A stretch of DNA of 64,000 bases from Paenibacillus sp. FSL H8-0332 (GCF_037963835.1 NZ_CP150145.1:2790001-2854000); one strand, 5' to 3'; positions 1 to 10,348 are shown, counted from the stretch's first letter. Notes: generated from the sequence alone by a model not told the origin. Numbers and translations: made by a program.

Positions 1-1
1 C

Positions 2-511
2 GCCATTATCACCACACCGGATCAGCATAATCATCAGGAGCGGACGGACGGCTTCTCGGATACAATCCGCAGCAAGTACCCGCAGATGAAGCTGGTGGCG
101 GTCAAGGATGGGCGGGGAGATCAGGTGGCGTCCAGGGAGGCTGCCGAGCAGCTGCTGGTGCGGTATCCGCAGCTGGCCGGGATTTTTGCCACGGAAAGTA
201 ATGGCGGCATCGGGGTCGCGGAAGCTGTGGATGCCGCCCCTGGCAGCGGACCGGTCCCGCAGATTATCAGCTTCGATACGGATAAAGGCACACTCGATCT
301 GGTGAAGGAAGGCAAGATTGCCGCAACCATGGCCCAGGGCACCTGGAATATGGGGTATTGGTCGCTGACCGAGCTGTTTCATCTGCACCGTGATCTGGAG
401 GCTGACCCTGAGGCCTATGCCAATAATAAGCCCCTGCCTGTCCCCGATTCTGTAGATACCGGAATAGATGTGGTCACGCGGCAGAATGTGGACAATTATT
501 ATGCCAAATAG
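2..511 (+). CDS. Sugar-binding periplasmic protein, C-terminal part (5' end outside window)
   Basis: The reading frame is open from the window edge to the stop at 511, so only about 169 C-terminal residues are present. The visible part has the type I periplasmic-binding fold of the RbsB/LacI-like sugar-binding family: a segment ending in FATESNGGIGVAEAV, then IISFDTDKGTLDLVKEGKIAATMAQGT, which is the hinge and C-lobe pattern of these proteins. It stops 21 bases before the histidine kinase gene and lies in the same operon. In this arrangement such proteins usually present a sugar to the kinase or feed a transporter. The specific sugar cannot be told from this fragment. Confidence 0.85.
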   Translation, partial: AIITTPDQHNHQERTDGFSDTIRSKYPQMKLVAVKDGRGDQVASREAAEQLLVRYPQLAGIFATESNGGIGVAEAVDAAPGSGPVPQIISFDTDKGTLDLVKEGKIAATMAQGTWNMGYWSLTELFHLHRDLEADPEAYANNKPLPVPDSVDTGIDVVTRQNVDNYYAK

Positions 512-532
512 GCGGCAGAGGGGGAGGCTGGG

Positions 533-2398
533 ATGCGCAAGACTGGCGTGAGCATGGAGAAGCTGAAGCTGAATAATATGCCGATCCGCTATAAGCTGAT
601 TATTCACTTTTTGCTGATTAGCATCCTGCCTTCCATTGGACTGGGGCTGTTGATTGGCTGGACGGTGGACCGGATCGTGGAGGAGCAGAGCACTGAGAAC
701 ACGATGCAGCTCATCCGCAAGGTGAATACCGCCATTGAGAGTGACGTAGAGAATCTGCAGAAAATTACATACCTGATCTCGTTCGATCCGGGCGTCCAGA
801 AGTTCCTCAAGGGAGAGTCGCCGGCTCCGGCACAGCCGGACCCCGCAGCAGGCAACGGGGAATCGGCGGAATACAATATCCGCAAATTTCTGCAGGGCTT
901 CACCACACTCAGCTCCGAGATTGCCGGCATCATGCTGGTCAACCGCGAAGGTGATTTTATCAGCAATGAGATGTATACCCGTTCCGGTACGCGGCTGACG
1001 GAGGAGAGCTGGTACAAGCAGGCGGTAGAGAATAAGGGGATCTTCCTGATCGTCGGGCATCCGTATGGCCGTGCGGTCAGGTCCCATGTGGACTATAAGG
1101 AGAGCGAGGTGGTCTCGGCTGTACGGGCTATTGTGAATCCTGAGACGCAGGTGGTGCAGGGCGTGGTGCTGGTGGATCTGAAGCTGCGGGTGATCGCGGA
1201 GACGGCCAGAGATGTCACGCTCGGCAAGACCGGATATCTGACGGTGGTGGACAATCGCGGAGAGATGATTTACGCACCGCAGCACCCTTTAATGCGTACC
1301 ATCCCGGCAGGTCTGTTCACCGAGTCTTCTGGCATTACCTCGGAGACCGTAGACGGACGCAAGCTTCAGCTGATCTACCGGACCTCGCCGTTTACCGGCT
1401 GGACCACGATGGGCGTGTTCCCGATGGATGAGTCGGCTTACGGAATCCGCGAGATTACGTTCAATGTTGTCACCTTTGTATTTGTGGTCTGTATGCTGGG
1501 CATGACCGCCTCATTCTATCTGGCCTATTCGATCTCCCGTCCTATCGGCCAGCTGGCCTCCTTCATGAGCAAGGCGCAGTCCGGCGATCTGACGATCCGT
1601 TACTGGGGCAGCCGTTCCGATGAGATCGGGCTGCTCGGTCGCAGCTTCAATACCATGCTGGCCCAGATTGGCCGGCTGCTATCCCTGACCGAGCTTCAGG
1701 CGCGGCAAAAGCGTGAGGCGGAGCTGCGCAGTCTTCAGGCGCATATCAAACCGCATTTTCTGTACAATACGCTGGATACGATTCACTGGATGGCCCGCAG
1801 CAAGGGGGCGGAGGATATCGCCGAGGTGGTCCAGTCCCTATCCAGACTGTTCCGGCTAGGCTTAAGCAAAGGGAGCGATATCATACCGCTCTCCGATGAG
1901 CTGGAGCATATCGTCAGCTATCTGAAAATCCAGCATGTCCGTTACAGCACTAAGCTGACCTATTCCATTGAAGTGGAGCCGCACTTACAGGAGCTGTATG
2001 TGCTTAAGCTGCTGCTGCAGCCGATGGTGGAGAACGCGATCTATCACGGCATCAAGGAGCGGCGCGGCCCCGGACACCTCTACATTGCAGTCGTGGAACG
2101 GGACTGCGAGCTGTATCTTACCGTACGCGATGACGGCGCGGGGATGTCTGCGGATAAGCTGAAGGAGCTCAGACAGCGGCTTGAAGCCGTTGGCACAGAA
2201 GAACTGGAGCGTACGGAGACGGACATGGCTGGAACAGGCAGCGCTGGAAGCGGGTACGGCATATTGAATGTGCAGGCGCGGATCAGGCTGACCTACGGGG
2301 AGCCGTATGGTATCCAGATTGAGAGCGAGCCGGGACAGGGGACGCTTGTAACCGTGCGTCATCCGGTTGTTCGTGAGAGTTACCCTGAGAAGTACTAG
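533..2398 (+). CDS. YesM-type sensor histidine kinase
   Basis: This is a 621-residue membrane sensor kinase. It has a transmembrane segment near residues 24-46, an extracellular Cache-like sensor of about 260 residues, and a second transmembrane segment near 305-330. A HAMP linker follows, then the His_kinase domain with phospho-acceptor His408 in the motif IKPHFLYNTLD, and a HATPase_c domain with VENAIYHG (N box) and DDGAGM (G1 box). A GGGGAGG ribosome binding site lies 6 bases before ATG 533; an internal ATG at 554 is possible. The upstream sugar-binding protein and downstream regulator suggest that it senses a sugar and switches on the adjacent importer (inference). Confidence 0.93.
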   Translation: MRKTGVSMEKLKLNNMPIRYKLIIHFLLISILPSIGLGLLIGWTVDRIVEEQSTENTMQLIRKVNTAIESDVENLQKITYLISFDPGVQKFLKGESPAPAQPDPAAGNGESAEYNIRKFLQGFTTLSSEIAGIMLVNREGDFISNEMYTRSGTRLTEESWYKQAVENKGIFLIVGHPYGRAVRSHVDYKESEVVSAVRAIVNPETQVVQGVVLVDLKLRVIAETARDVTLGKTGYLTVVDNRGEMIYAPQHPLMRTIPAGLFTESSGITSETVDGRKLQLIYRTSPFTGWTTMGVFPMDESAYGIREITFNVVTFVFVVCMLGMTASFYLAYSISRPIGQLASFMSKAQSGDLTIRYWGSRSDEIGLLGRSFNTMLAQIGRLLSLTELQARQKREAELRSLQAHIKPHFLYNTLDTIHWMARSKGAEDIAEVVQSLSRLFRLGLSKGSDIIPLSDELEHIVSYLKIQHVRYSTKLTYSIEVEPHLQELYVLKLLLQPMVENAIYHGIKERRGPGHLYIAVVERDCELYLTVRDDGAGMSADKLKELRQRLEAVGTEELERTETDMAGTGSAGSGYGILNVQARIRLTYGEPYGIQIESEPGQGTLVTVRHPVVRESYPEKY

Positions 2399-2420
2399 GA
2401 CAGAGGAGGATGATCCGCAG

Positions 2421-3635
2421 ATGGTAGACAAATGGAAAGTAATCATTGCCGATGATGAGCGCATTATCCGTGAGGGCATCCGGCAATGCGTGGACTGGGA
2501 TAGCCTCGGCATGGAGGTGTCCGCAGAGGCAGAAGACGGGGAGGAGGCACTGGAGCTGGCCGTGGAGCATGCCATTCATATCGCTCTAGTCGATCTGAAC
2601 ATGCCGATTATGCACGGCATGGAGCTGATGAAGCGGCTGCGGGAAGCGCTGCCCGGCTGCAAGATTATTGTGATTACCGGCCATGATGAATTCGCTTATG
2701 CGCAGGAGTCGATCCGGCTGCAGGTGAATGATTATATTCTCAAGCCTGCGGAGCCGAAGCAATTGATGCAGGTGCTGCGGGGCGTCCGCGATGAGCTGGA
2801 GTCCGAGCGGCAGCAGAGCCAGCATCTGGAGCAGGCCTCCCGGCAGCTGATGAAGAACTTCCCGCTGCTGCGCGAGCGCTTCTGCCAGGAATGGCTGGAC
2901 GGCAATCTGAGCCAGGCGGAGATCAGGGAGCAGCTGCAATTCCTTAAGCTTCCGCCGCAGCGGCCGGAGCTGATCGGCATCATCCGCTGGAGGTGGGAGG
3001 GCCAGCATCCGGCGATGAAGGAGAAGGAGCGGCAGCTCTTCCTGTTCGCCATCGAGAATATCGCCGCCGAGCTGCTGGACCCGTATCCCAAGGTGATGTT
3101 CCGGGACGCCGCCGGACTGATTGTTATCCTGCTGTGGGATGCCGCCGGTGAGCGCATCCTGGCCGGAGTGGAGGCCGCTGTGCGCAGCCATCTCAAAATC
3201 GCCGTTGAAGTCGGCAACCGGCTGATCCAAGGAGAGATTACAGAGCTGGCCGCCGCCTACCGGAGCTGCCGGGTGGCGCTGGTCAAGGAGCAGCCGCTGT
3301 CCCCGCTCGTCCGCCGGGCGAAGCAGCATATCCAGGAGCATTACAGCGAATACGGGCTTACCCTGGAGGCCACAGCTGGCCTGCTTCAAGCCTCCCCGGT
3401 CTATCTGAGCCGCCTGTTCAAGCAGGAGCTGGGCGAATCCTTCGGCACGTATCTGACCCAGACCCGTATCCGCCGGGCCGCCCAGCTTCTGCATTCAACC
3501 GAGCTCAGTATTAGCGAGGTGGCGGAGCAGTCGGGGTATGAGACCCAGCATTATTTCAGCGCCGCCTTCAAGAAGCAGACCGGTGTGGCTCCGCTGCAGT
3601 TCCGTAAAGGGGTGCAGGCTGAGGTACGCAAGTAA
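2421..3635 (+). CDS. YesN-type response regulator with AraC DNA-binding domain
   Basis: This is a 404-residue cytoplasmic response regulator. The N-terminal receiver domain has the acidic pair in IIADDE, phospho-acceptor Asp58 in ALVDLNMP, and the conserved Lys in YILKP. A middle linker of about 170 residues follows, then a C-terminal AraC/XylS double helix-turn-helix (SPVYLSRLFKQELG and QSGYETQHYFSAAFKKQTG). ATG 2421 is preferred over the longer frame at 2367 because the receiver fold starts at MVDKWKV and GAGGAGGA precedes it. It follows the kinase by 22 bases and probably activates the ABC genes downstream. Confidence 0.93.
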   Translation: MVDKWKVIIADDERIIREGIRQCVDWDSLGMEVSAEAEDGEEALELAVEHAIHIALVDLNMPIMHGMELMKRLREALPGCKIIVITGHDEFAYAQESIRLQVNDYILKPAEPKQLMQVLRGVRDELESERQQSQHLEQASRQLMKNFPLLRERFCQEWLDGNLSQAEIREQLQFLKLPPQRPELIGIIRWRWEGQHPAMKEKERQLFLFAIENIAAELLDPYPKVMFRDAAGLIVILLWDAAGERILAGVEAAVRSHLKIAVEVGNRLIQGEITELAAAYRSCRVALVKEQPLSPLVRRAKQHIQEHYSEYGLTLEATAGLLQASPVYLSRLFKQELGESFGTYLTQTRIRRAAQLLHSTELSISEVAEQSGYETQHYFSAAFKKQTGVAPLQFRKGVQAEVRK

Positions 3636-3657
3636 TAGAAGATCTGATTAATAGTGG

Positions 3658-3703
3658 GGAATGCTTCCGCAGCTATCTATAAGCGAGGGGGGCATTCCTT
3701 TTT
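3658..3703 (+). terminator. Terminator-like hairpin after the response regulator
   Basis: GGAATGC at 3658-3664 pairs with GCATTCC at 3692-3698 and is followed by a short T run. It separates the regulator genes from the importer genes, so the importer probably has its own regulated promoter between here and 3840. Confidence 0.55.
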
Positions 3704-3839
3704 GCATATATAAAGTTATATTTTCACAAAAACAGTAGCCTCAGTGTAAATACGGAACCTGCTCCCGGTTGCTATACTCGATTTGTCACACGGGAACACC
3801 TGTGGAAGACAACAGAATAGTTCAGGGGGTAGTGCAGGA

Positions 3840-4949
3840 ATGAAAAGATATTCAATGATCACGCTTCTGCTAACACTGGTACTCATCTTATCTGCATGTG
3901 GAAACAGCGGCAATTCATCCAGCAGTGCCGGCAGCTCTTCCGGCGGCGGGGATACATCCAAGGGCAAGGTGGGCATTGCGATGCCGACCAAATCTTCGGA
4001 GCGCTGGGTGAATGACGGCAACAACATGGTCAAGGAGTTCGAGAAGCTGGGCTACGGCACGGATCTGCAATACGCGGAGGATGTGGTGGAGAATCAGGTG
4101 TCGCAGATTGAGAACATGATTACCAAAGGCGTGAACGCGATTGTAATCGCTTCAATTGACGGCGAGGCGCTAACGGATGTGCTGCAGAAGGCACATGACG
4201 CTAATGTTAAGGTGATTGCCTATGACCGTCTGATCAAAAAAAGTGAATTCGTAGACTATTATGCGACTTTCGATAATTTCAAGGTGGGTGTGCTGCAAGG
4301 CTCCTACATCGAAGAGAAGCTTGGCCTGAAGGACGGTAAGGGACCATTCAATATTGAGCTGTTCGGCGGATCGCCGGATGACAACAATGCCTATTTCTTC
4401 TTCGATGGCGCCATGTCGATTCTGAAGCCGTATATCGATTCCGGCAAGCTGGTGGTCCGCAGCAAGCAGCTTACGATGGATAAGGTAGCTACGCTGCGCT
4501 GGGACGGGGCTGCCGCCCAGTCACGGATGGATAACCTGCTGAGCGCGAACTATGCAAGCGATAATCTGGACGCCGTCTTGTCTCCTTACGATGGCATCAG
4601 CATCGGTATCCTGTCTTCACTCAAGGGCATAGGCTACGGCTCCGGCGACAAGAAGCTTCCGGTGGTTACCGGACAGGACGCCGAGCTGGCTTCCGTGAAG
4701 TCCATTCTGGCCGGAGAGCAGACCCAGACAGTATTCAAGGATACCCGCGAGCTGGCCAAGAAGGCGGTGGAGATGACTGAGAGTGTGCTGAAGGGAACCG
4801 AAGCCGAAGTCAACGATACCACCACCTACGACAATGGGGTCAAAATCGTCCCGTCCTACCTGCTGGAGCCGGTCTCTGTGGATGCGGGCAACGTGGATAA
4901 AGTGCTGGTAGACGGCGGGTACTATACCAAGGAGCAGCTGGGACAATAG
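3840..4949 (+). CDS. chvE: ChvE-type multiple-monosaccharide binding lipoprotein
   Basis: This is a 369-residue solute-binding protein of the ChvE family. It has a lipoprotein signal peptide with lipobox LSAC, then a Gly/Ser-rich linker and a type I periplasmic-binding domain ([64 protein letters not shown]). It would be anchored outside the membrane and deliver aldoses to the GguA/GguB importer. The start is ATG 3840, with a G-rich site (AGGGGGT) upstream; the longer frame from TTG 3783 would bury the signal peptide. It is the first gene of the three-gene importer. Confidence 0.92.
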   Translation: MKRYSMITLLLTLVLILSACGNSGNSSSSAGSSSGGGDTSKGKVGIAMPTKSSERWVNDGNNMVKEFEKLGYGTDLQYAEDVVENQVSQIENMITKGVNAIVIASIDGEALTDVLQKAHDANVKVIAYDRLIKKSEFVDYYATFDNFKVGVLQGSYIEEKLGLKDGKGPFNIELFGGSPDDNNAYFFFDGAMSILKPYIDSGKLVVRSKQLTMDKVATLRWDGAAAQSRMDNLLSANYASDNLDAVLSPYDGISIGILSSLKGIGYGSGDKKLPVVTGQDAELASVKSILAGEQTQTVFKDTRELAKKAVEMTESVLKGTEAEVNDTTTYDNGVKIVPSYLLEPVSVDAGNVDKVLVDGGYYTKEQLGQ

Positions 4950-5052
4950 CCGTCAGAGCCGCAGGTTTAGCGGGTACCCGGCGGCAGCCGTGAAGCAGGA
5001 ACGCCGCCGGAGAACCGCTGCACAGTCACAAGGAAAGCTGGGTGAGGGGCAC

Positions 5053-6582
5053 TTGAGTGAAATTATTTTGGAGATGAAAAGCATTACGAAGACATTCCCC
5101 GGCGTCAAAGCGCTCTCGTCAGTCAATCTGCAGGTGAAGGCAGGCGAGATCCACGCCCTCTGCGGAGAGAACGGGGCAGGCAAGTCTACGCTGATGAAGG
5201 TGCTTAGCGGAGTGTATCCGCATGGAACCTATGAAGGGGATATCTTGTATCAGGGGCAGGTATGCAAGTTCAAGGATATCAAGGACAGCGAGGGCCTGGG
5301 GATCGTCATTATCCATCAGGAGCTGGCGCTGATTCCGTATTTGTCGATTTCGGAGAACATCTTCCTCGGCAATGAACAGGCCAGGCGCGGGGTGATCAAC
5401 TGGAACGAAACGACGGTCAAGACCAAGGCGCTGCTGACCACCGTCGGCCTTAAGGAATCGCCGTTTACAGGAGTCTCTACGATAGGTGTCGGCAAGCAGC
5501 AGCTTGTAGAGATCGCGAAGGCGCTCTCCAAGGAAGTGAAGCTGCTCATACTCGACGAACCGACAGCGGCGCTGAATGAGGATGATAGCGAGAACCTGCT
5601 GCTGCTCATTCTGGAGCTGAAGAAGCAGGGGATTTCCTCGATTATCATTTCCCACAAATTGAACGAAATCGAGAAGATAGCGGATTCCGTCACGATTCTG
5701 CGGGATGGACAGACCATCAAGACCCTGGATATGAAGCGGGATGCCGTTACTGAGGATGTCATTATCAAAGGCATGGTCGGGCGCGATTTGACGAACCGTT
5801 ATCCTGAGCGCACACCGAATCTGGGCGAGACGATCTTCGAGATCCGGGACTGGAATGTCTATCATGAGACGCAGGCAGACCGCAAAATGCTGGATCAGAT
5901 CAATCTCCACATCCGGCGCGGCGAGGTGGTCGGTATTGCCGGGCTGATGGGCGCAGGGCGAACGGAGCTGGCGATGAGTGTGTTCGGCAAGTCTTATGGC
6001 AAGCGGATCAGCGGCCAGACTTTTATGCACGGCAAGGAAGTACACCTGAACAATATCAGCCAGGCGATTGAGAGCGGATTGGCCTACGTGACTGAGGACC
6101 GCAAGCATTACGGCCTGATCCTGATCGACGATATTAAGCGGAACATTTCACTGAGCAGCCTGAAGAAGCTCTCCCGCCATGGCGTCATTAATGAGAATGA
6201 GGAAGTGCTGGTCGCGGAGGAATACCGTAAGAAGCTGAATATCAAGACCCCCAGCATCCTGCAAAAAACCGTGAATCTCAGCGGCGGCAACCAGCAAAAG
6301 GTCGTGCTCAGCAAATGGATCTACGCCCAGCCGGACATTCTGATCCTCGATGAGCCTACCCGTGGAATCGATGTCGGGGCCAAATATGAAATTTATTCCA
6401 TCATCAACAGTCTTGCCGCAGAGGGGAAGGGCGTGCTGGTCATCTCTTCCGAGCTGCCGGAAATTATCGGGATGTGCGACCGGATCTACACCATGTGCGA
6501 AGGGCGGATCAGTGGGGAAGTGGAGCGGAAGGACGCCACGCAGGAGCTTTTGATGAAATTCATGACACGAAGCAGGGGGTAA
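5053..6582 (+). CDS. gguA: GguA-type sugar ABC transporter ATPase (two nucleotide-binding domains)
   Basis: This 509-residue protein has two fused ABC domains, as in MglA/RbsA/XylG. The first has Walker [10 protein letters not shown], a [10 protein letters not shown] signature region and Walker [12 protein letters not shown]. The second has the degenerate Walker [10 protein letters not shown] usual for these proteins, signature [14 protein letters not shown] and Walker [13 protein letters not shown]. It powers uptake through GguB at the inner face of the membrane. I chose TTG 5053, giving [17 protein letters not shown], because it starts at the family-typical N-terminus with GGTGAGGGG just upstream. 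An in-frame GTG at 4990 would add 21 residues. Confidence 0.93.
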   Translation: MSEIILEMKSITKTFPGVKALSSVNLQVKAGEIHALCGENGAGKSTLMKVLSGVYPHGTYEGDILYQGQVCKFKDIKDSEGLGIVIIHQELALIPYLSISENIFLGNEQARRGVINWNETTVKTKALLTTVGLKESPFTGVSTIGVGKQQLVEIAKALSKEVKLLILDEPTAALNEDDSENLLLLILELKKQGISSIIISHKLNEIEKIADSVTILRDGQTIKTLDMKRDAVTEDVIIKGMVGRDLTNRYPERTPNLGETIFEIRDWNVYHETQADRKMLDQINLHIRRGEVVGIAGLMGAGRTELAMSVFGKSYGKRISGQTFMHGKEVHLNNISQAIESGLAYVTEDRKHYGLILIDDIKRNISLSSLKKLSRHGVINENEEVLVAEEYRKKLNIKTPSILQKTVNLSGGNQQKVVLSKWIYAQPDILILDEPTRGIDVGAKYEIYSIINSLAAEGKGVLVISSELPEIIGMCDRIYTMCEGRISGEVERKDATQELLMKFMTRSRG

Positions 6583-6588
6583 CACCGC

Positions 6589-7752
6589 ATGGGAGCCATT
6601 AGTGAACTGTTCAAAAAAAATATCCGCCAATACGGCATGATCATTGCCTTGATCTTTATTTCGGTATTCTTTCAAATTATGACCGACGGCATTCTGCTGA
6701 AGCCGCTGAACGTGACCAATCTCATTCTGCAGAACAGCTACATACTGGTGCTGGCTATCGGGATGGTGCTGGTGATCATCACCGGTCATATCGACCTATC
6801 CGTTGGCTCGGTAGCCGCCTTCATCGGCGCCCTGTCGGCCATTATGATGGTGGATATGGAGCTGAATCCGGTACTGGCCGTAGTGATCTCGCTGCTGATG
6901 GGCGCGCTGGTCGGGGCCTGGCAGGGCTTCTGGGTCGCTTATGTCAAAATCCCGGCGTTCATAGTGACCCTGGCGGGCATGCTGCTGTTCCGGGGCCTTA
7001 CGATGATTGTGCTGAACGGGCAGTCGATTGCACCTTTTCCGAAGACGTTTCAGAAGATCAGCTCCGGGTTCATTCCTGATGTTGCCGGCGGGGGTTCGCT
7101 GAATGTGCTGACCCTGATCATCGGCGTTCTGCTGTCGCTGCTGGTGATCTATCAGGAAATCCGCAGCCGCCGGATCACGGTGAAGTACGGCTTCGAGCAA
7201 TCGCCAGCTTGGATGTCTGTTGCTAAGGCCGCTGCACTGGTGATCGTCATCAACCTGTTTACCTATGTTTTGGCGCAATATAACGGGATTCCTAACATTC
7301 TTGTGATTCTGATGGTGCTGATCGTGATTTACTCCTTTGTCATGAACCACATGACCATGGGACGGCATATCTATGCCCTGGGCGGCAATGAGAAGGCGGC
7401 AAGCCTCTCCGGCGTCAAAACCAAACGGGTGACCTTCTGGGTATTCGTCAACATGGGTGTACTCGCTGCCCTTTCCGGTCTGGTCTTCGCGGCACGCCTG
7501 AACTCAGCCACCCCTAAGGCCGGTACGAACTTCGAGCTGGATGCCATCGCTGCCTGCTTCATCGGCGGAGCCTCTGCCTCCGGGGGAATCGGAACCGTGG
7601 TCGGCGCGATCATCGGCGGTCTGGTCATGGGAGTTATGAACAACGGTATGTCGCTCGTCGGCCTAGGCGTAGACTGGCAGCAGGGAATCAAGGGACTGGT
7701 GCTGCTGCTGGCCGTAGGCTTTGATATCTATAACAAATCGAAGACGGCGTAA
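6589..7752 (+). CDS. gguB: GguB/XylH-type sugar ABC transporter permease
   Basis: This 387-residue, very hydrophobic BPD_transp_2 permease has about ten membrane segments. It carries the family motifs HIDLSVGSVAAFIG near the N-terminus, MGRHIYALGGNEKAASLSGV in the cytoplasmic loop, and FELDAIAACFIGGASASGGIGTVVGAIIGG near the C-terminus. A central insertion of about 50 residues (ITVKYGFEQSPAW onward) is typical of the XylH/GguB subgroup. It follows gguA by 6 bases, with an AGCAGGGGG ribosome binding site, and completes the importer. Confidence 0.93.
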   Translation: MGAISELFKKNIRQYGMIIALIFISVFFQIMTDGILLKPLNVTNLILQNSYILVLAIGMVLVIITGHIDLSVGSVAAFIGALSAIMMVDMELNPVLAVVISLLMGALVGAWQGFWVAYVKIPAFIVTLAGMLLFRGLTMIVLNGQSIAPFPKTFQKISSGFIPDVAGGGSLNVLTLIIGVLLSLLVIYQEIRSRRITVKYGFEQSPAWMSVAKAAALVIVINLFTYVLAQYNGIPNILVILMVLIVIYSFVMNHMTMGRHIYALGGNEKAASLSGVKTKRVTFWVFVNMGVLAALSGLVFAARLNSATPKAGTNFELDAIAACFIGGASASGGIGTVVGAIIGGLVMGVMNNGMSLVGLGVDWQQGIKGLVLLLAVGFDIYNKSKTA

Positions 7753-7779
7753 TAGGCATGATATAGGATAGAGAGCCGG

Positions 7780-7811
7780 GCCGGAACTGCTCCAGAGGGA
7801 GCGGCTCCGGC
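7780..7811 (+). terminator. Hairpin ending the sugar importer operon
   Basis: Two 14-base arms at 7780-7793 and 7798-7811 pair with one mismatch and one G-U, with a 4-base loop. The tail after it has few T residues, so efficiency is uncertain. Confidence 0.5.
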
Positions 7812-7917
7812 TTGCCTGTCGTACAAGTCTTCCGGCGCAGCTTGCAGCATCCGGGTCTGGCATGGATAATAGCACCTAAGGTGCTTTATATTTCATGATA
7901 GTAACAGGAGGCTACAG

Positions 7918-8586
7918 ATGCAGATTATTGCCATGCTGACCATGCTGATTGACCACGTTGGGCTGATCTTTTTCCCGGGGGAGCTTGCCTGGAGATATGT
8001 GGGGAGAATTGCCTTCCCGATCTACTGCTACGCGCTGGCGCAAGGCTATATCCATACCTCCTCCAGACCCCGCTATCTGCGGCGGCTGCTTGTCATCGCT
8101 GTGCTGGCACAGATTCCGTACAATCTGGCGATTCATCCGGGAGGCTGGAATGTCGTCTTCACCCTGCTGATCTCAGCGCTAGTCCTTGCCCTGCTTGATA
8201 AGCTGCCAAATCTGTGGGCTGGCCTTCCGGTAGTCGCCGTAGCTGTGCTGCTGATGGATGCGCTGCCGCTCGATTACAACGCTTACGGCCTGCTGCTGGT
8301 GCTGATCTTCCGTTATACCCGCTCTTATGTGCTGGTGCTGGCTCATTTGGCACTGAATGTTTTTTATCTGTTCTATTATAATTGGCTGGTGCAGATGGCC
8401 AGCATCATTCCGACCCTTCTGATTGCGCTGACCCCGGGTTTTTGGGTGCTGCTGGAGAAGAAGCGTCTGCCGCGCTGGGTCTGGTGGTGCTTTTATCCGG
8501 CCCATTTAGCAATACTTGCGTTGGTAAAGTTTCTCTTTTTCAAAGAATGGGTATTTATAGAATGGCGGAGTTTATTTAGCGTATGA
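7918..8586 (+). CDS. TraX-family membrane protein
   Basis: This is a 222-residue integral membrane protein of about seven or eight hydrophobic segments. The N-terminus (IIAMLTMLIDHVGLIFFPG, then YVGRIAFPIYCYALAQGY) matches the TraX family, named for the F-plasmid pilin acetylase. Chromosomal members in Bacillota are not tied to conjugation and their function is unknown. An AGGAGG-type site precedes ATG 7918. No conjugation genes are nearby, so the TraX name should be read as a fold family only. Confidence 0.85.
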   Translation: MQIIAMLTMLIDHVGLIFFPGELAWRYVGRIAFPIYCYALAQGYIHTSSRPRYLRRLLVIAVLAQIPYNLAIHPGGWNVVFTLLISALVLALLDKLPNLWAGLPVVAVAVLLMDALPLDYNAYGLLLVLIFRYTRSYVLVLAHLALNVFYLFYYNWLVQMASIIPTLLIALTPGFWVLLEKKRLPRWVWWCFYPAHLAILALVKFLFFKEWVFIEWRSLFSV

Positions 8587-8678
8587 GCGTTAATCATTTC
8601 CGGGTGCTGTATTTACAAATTCATGCTCCTCTGAGATGATGGGTACGTTGCCAAATTATGAGCTAGAGGAGACATGCT

Positions 8679-10187
8679 ATGAAGAAAATGAAAGCAAGAA
8701 CCAAATGGCTGGTGCCGATTCTCGCCCTGCTGCTGATTCTGTCAGGCTGCCAAGCGATTGGCGGCTTCGATGTCAATAAGGCATTGCTGGGGGATCTGGA
8801 TGTCAAATCGTCTGAATCCAGCACTACGATGAGCCTGAGCGCTGTTCCGGCTGCAGGCATCACCGCAGAGGACCGGGAAGTTGTTGATCTTATTAATTCC
8901 TTATCGCTTACGCTCGGCCATGTGAAGGTTCAGGATAACGGCAATGTCTCGGCCACGGGAGTTGTGGGTTACAAGGAGCTCAAGATTCCTTTCTCCCTCT
9001 TCACGGACCAGAAGAACCTGGTCTTCACCGCAGAAGGCGCGAAGCAGCCGTTCTACATGCCGCTTCAGAGCAATGAAATGCTGCTTGGCCTGGAAGCAAC
9101 CGATCCTGCCAAGACCTTGGAATTCACTAAGCTGGCCTCCCAGTTTATGATCAAGAATCTTCCGAATCCGGGTGCGATCACAGTGACATCAGTTAATGAA
9201 TCCGTATACGGCCAGCCAACCAGCTTGACGAAGCTACATACGGAAATTACAGGGGAAGAGCTTCCGGTATTGCTTAAGAGCTTCCTGAGATCTGTGTCTA
9301 AGGATACCGAAGGTTTCACTGCCCTGATCAGCGGTTTGTATGATTACATGTATCCGCTGATTAAAGACAGAGCTGAAGATCTCAACAGCATCGGTCTCGG
9401 CGATATTCCGCTGGAGGACAAAGAAGGGGTAGTTACCGTAGTGCATGATGCAGCCAAGTTGGCTGTAGATGCCCTGCTGCTGGTCTATGACAAGCAACTG
9501 GAGAACCTCTATGAATCGACCCCTGAACTTAAGACTGTTCTCGGCAAGGATACGAAGCTGACTGCAGATATCTTCGTGGATAGCGGCTTCCATGTCCGCA
9601 AACAGAACATCGACTTCAATGTTGCTCTTCCGGCCGATGAATATCTGCCGCTGCAGAGCATCAAGATGAAGCTGGTGTCCGAGACCTGGAATGTGAACGG
9701 TCCGGTAACGGCTGATCCGATCAGCACGACAGGCGCAATTGATTACTCCAAGGGAGATCTTACGCCGGGTGAGACGCTGAGAAGCTTCGATGCCAATTCA
9801 TCCGTCTATAAGCTGCTCAAAGAGGAGATGGCCATCACCTCCAAGAGCCTGATGATCTCACCGGATGATGACTATTATTATCCAATCGTGGACAATGGTA
9901 CGACTTATGTGCCACTGCGTTATATCGCAGAGGATATGGATGCCACTGTAGAGTGGGATGCTCCTAACCGGGCGATCAAGGTGACTGACGATGTATACGG
10001 CGATCAGCTCGTATTCAAAATCGGCTCCGCCCAGGCACAGATTGCCGGCAAGACCGTTAAGCTTCCACAAGCGGTATTTGTGGATGAATACGGAGATGCT
10101 TATGTACCGCTGCGTGTATTGGCCCAAGGCCTGCACGCCACGGTTGAAGTGGATGATGACGGCTATATCTGGATCGACCGTCCGTAA
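8679..10187 (+). CDS. Lipoprotein with C-terminal copper-amine-oxidase-like stalk domain
   Basis: This 502-residue exported lipoprotein has signal peptide WLVPILALLLILSGC with the lipid-modified Cys in LSGC. The body of about 370 residues is one I cannot assign. The C-terminal 100 residues form a Cu_amine_oxidN1 stalk domain: paired YVPLRYIAEDMDATVEWD and YVPLRVLAQGLHATVEVD units, each followed by a short strand. Stalk domains are common on Paenibacillus cell-surface proteins and are thought to bind the wall or extend the protein outwards. AGAGGAGA precedes the start, and a strong terminator follows. Confidence 0.85.
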   Translation: MKKMKARTKWLVPILALLLILSGCQAIGGFDVNKALLGDLDVKSSESSTTMSLSAVPAAGITAEDREVVDLINSLSLTLGHVKVQDNGNVSATGVVGYKELKIPFSLFTDQKNLVFTAEGAKQPFYMPLQSNEMLLGLEATDPAKTLEFTKLASQFMIKNLPNPGAITVTSVNESVYGQPTSLTKLHTEITGEELPVLLKSFLRSVSKDTEGFTALISGLYDYMYPLIKDRAEDLNSIGLGDIPLEDKEGVVTVVHDAAKLAVDALLLVYDKQLENLYESTPELKTVLGKDTKLTADIFVDSGFHVRKQNIDFNVALPADEYLPLQSIKMKLVSETWNVNGPVTADPISTTGAIDYSKGDLTPGETLRSFDANSSVYKLLKEEMAITSKSLMISPDDDYYYPIVDNGTTYVPLRYIAEDMDATVEWDAPNRAIKVTDDVYGDQLVFKIGSAQAQIAGKTVKLPQAVFVDEYGDAYVPLRVLAQGLHATVEVDDDGYIWIDRP

Positions 10188-10207
10188 GAAGTACCGTTAT
10201 AATCAAG

Positions 10208-10248
10208 AAGCCGGGACCCCTGAGCAATCAGGCGGTTCCGGCTTTTTT
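10208..10248 (+). terminator. Rho-independent terminator
   Basis: A hairpin with arms AGCCGG...CCGGCT is followed by six T residues, 20 bases after the stalk-protein stop codon. Confidence 0.85.
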
Positions 10249-10273
10249 GTGTGAGGTTACCGAGGGAGGTACC

Positions 10274-10333
10274 TTGACAATATAGGTTTACTGCAATAGA
10301 CTTAACATCATTAGGTCTACTGCAATAAACTTA
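10274..10333 (+). promoter_or_regulatory. Promoter with two 22-bp operator repeats for the BlaI-like gene
   Basis: TTGACA (10274-10279), a 17-base spacer and TAGACT (10297-10302) form a good vegetative promoter. Two 22-bp direct repeats at 10283-10304 and 10312-10333 differ at two positions; each is itself a partial palindrome with arms GTTTA/TAGAC or GTCTA/TAAAC. The first covers the -10 box and the second ends at the ribosome binding site. This is the expected layout for BlaI/MecI dimers repressing their own operon. Confidence 0.7.
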
Positions 10334-10348
10334 TAAGGAGTGAACAGG

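Noticed and set aside
5119..6108. 329-residue frame antisense to gguA
   Set aside because: It lies wholly within the ATPase gene, has no start signal and no recognisable fold.
7918..8586. Conjugation module suggested by the TraX family name
   Set aside because: No relaxase, coupling protein or type IV secretion gene is nearby; chromosomal TraX-like proteins are common.
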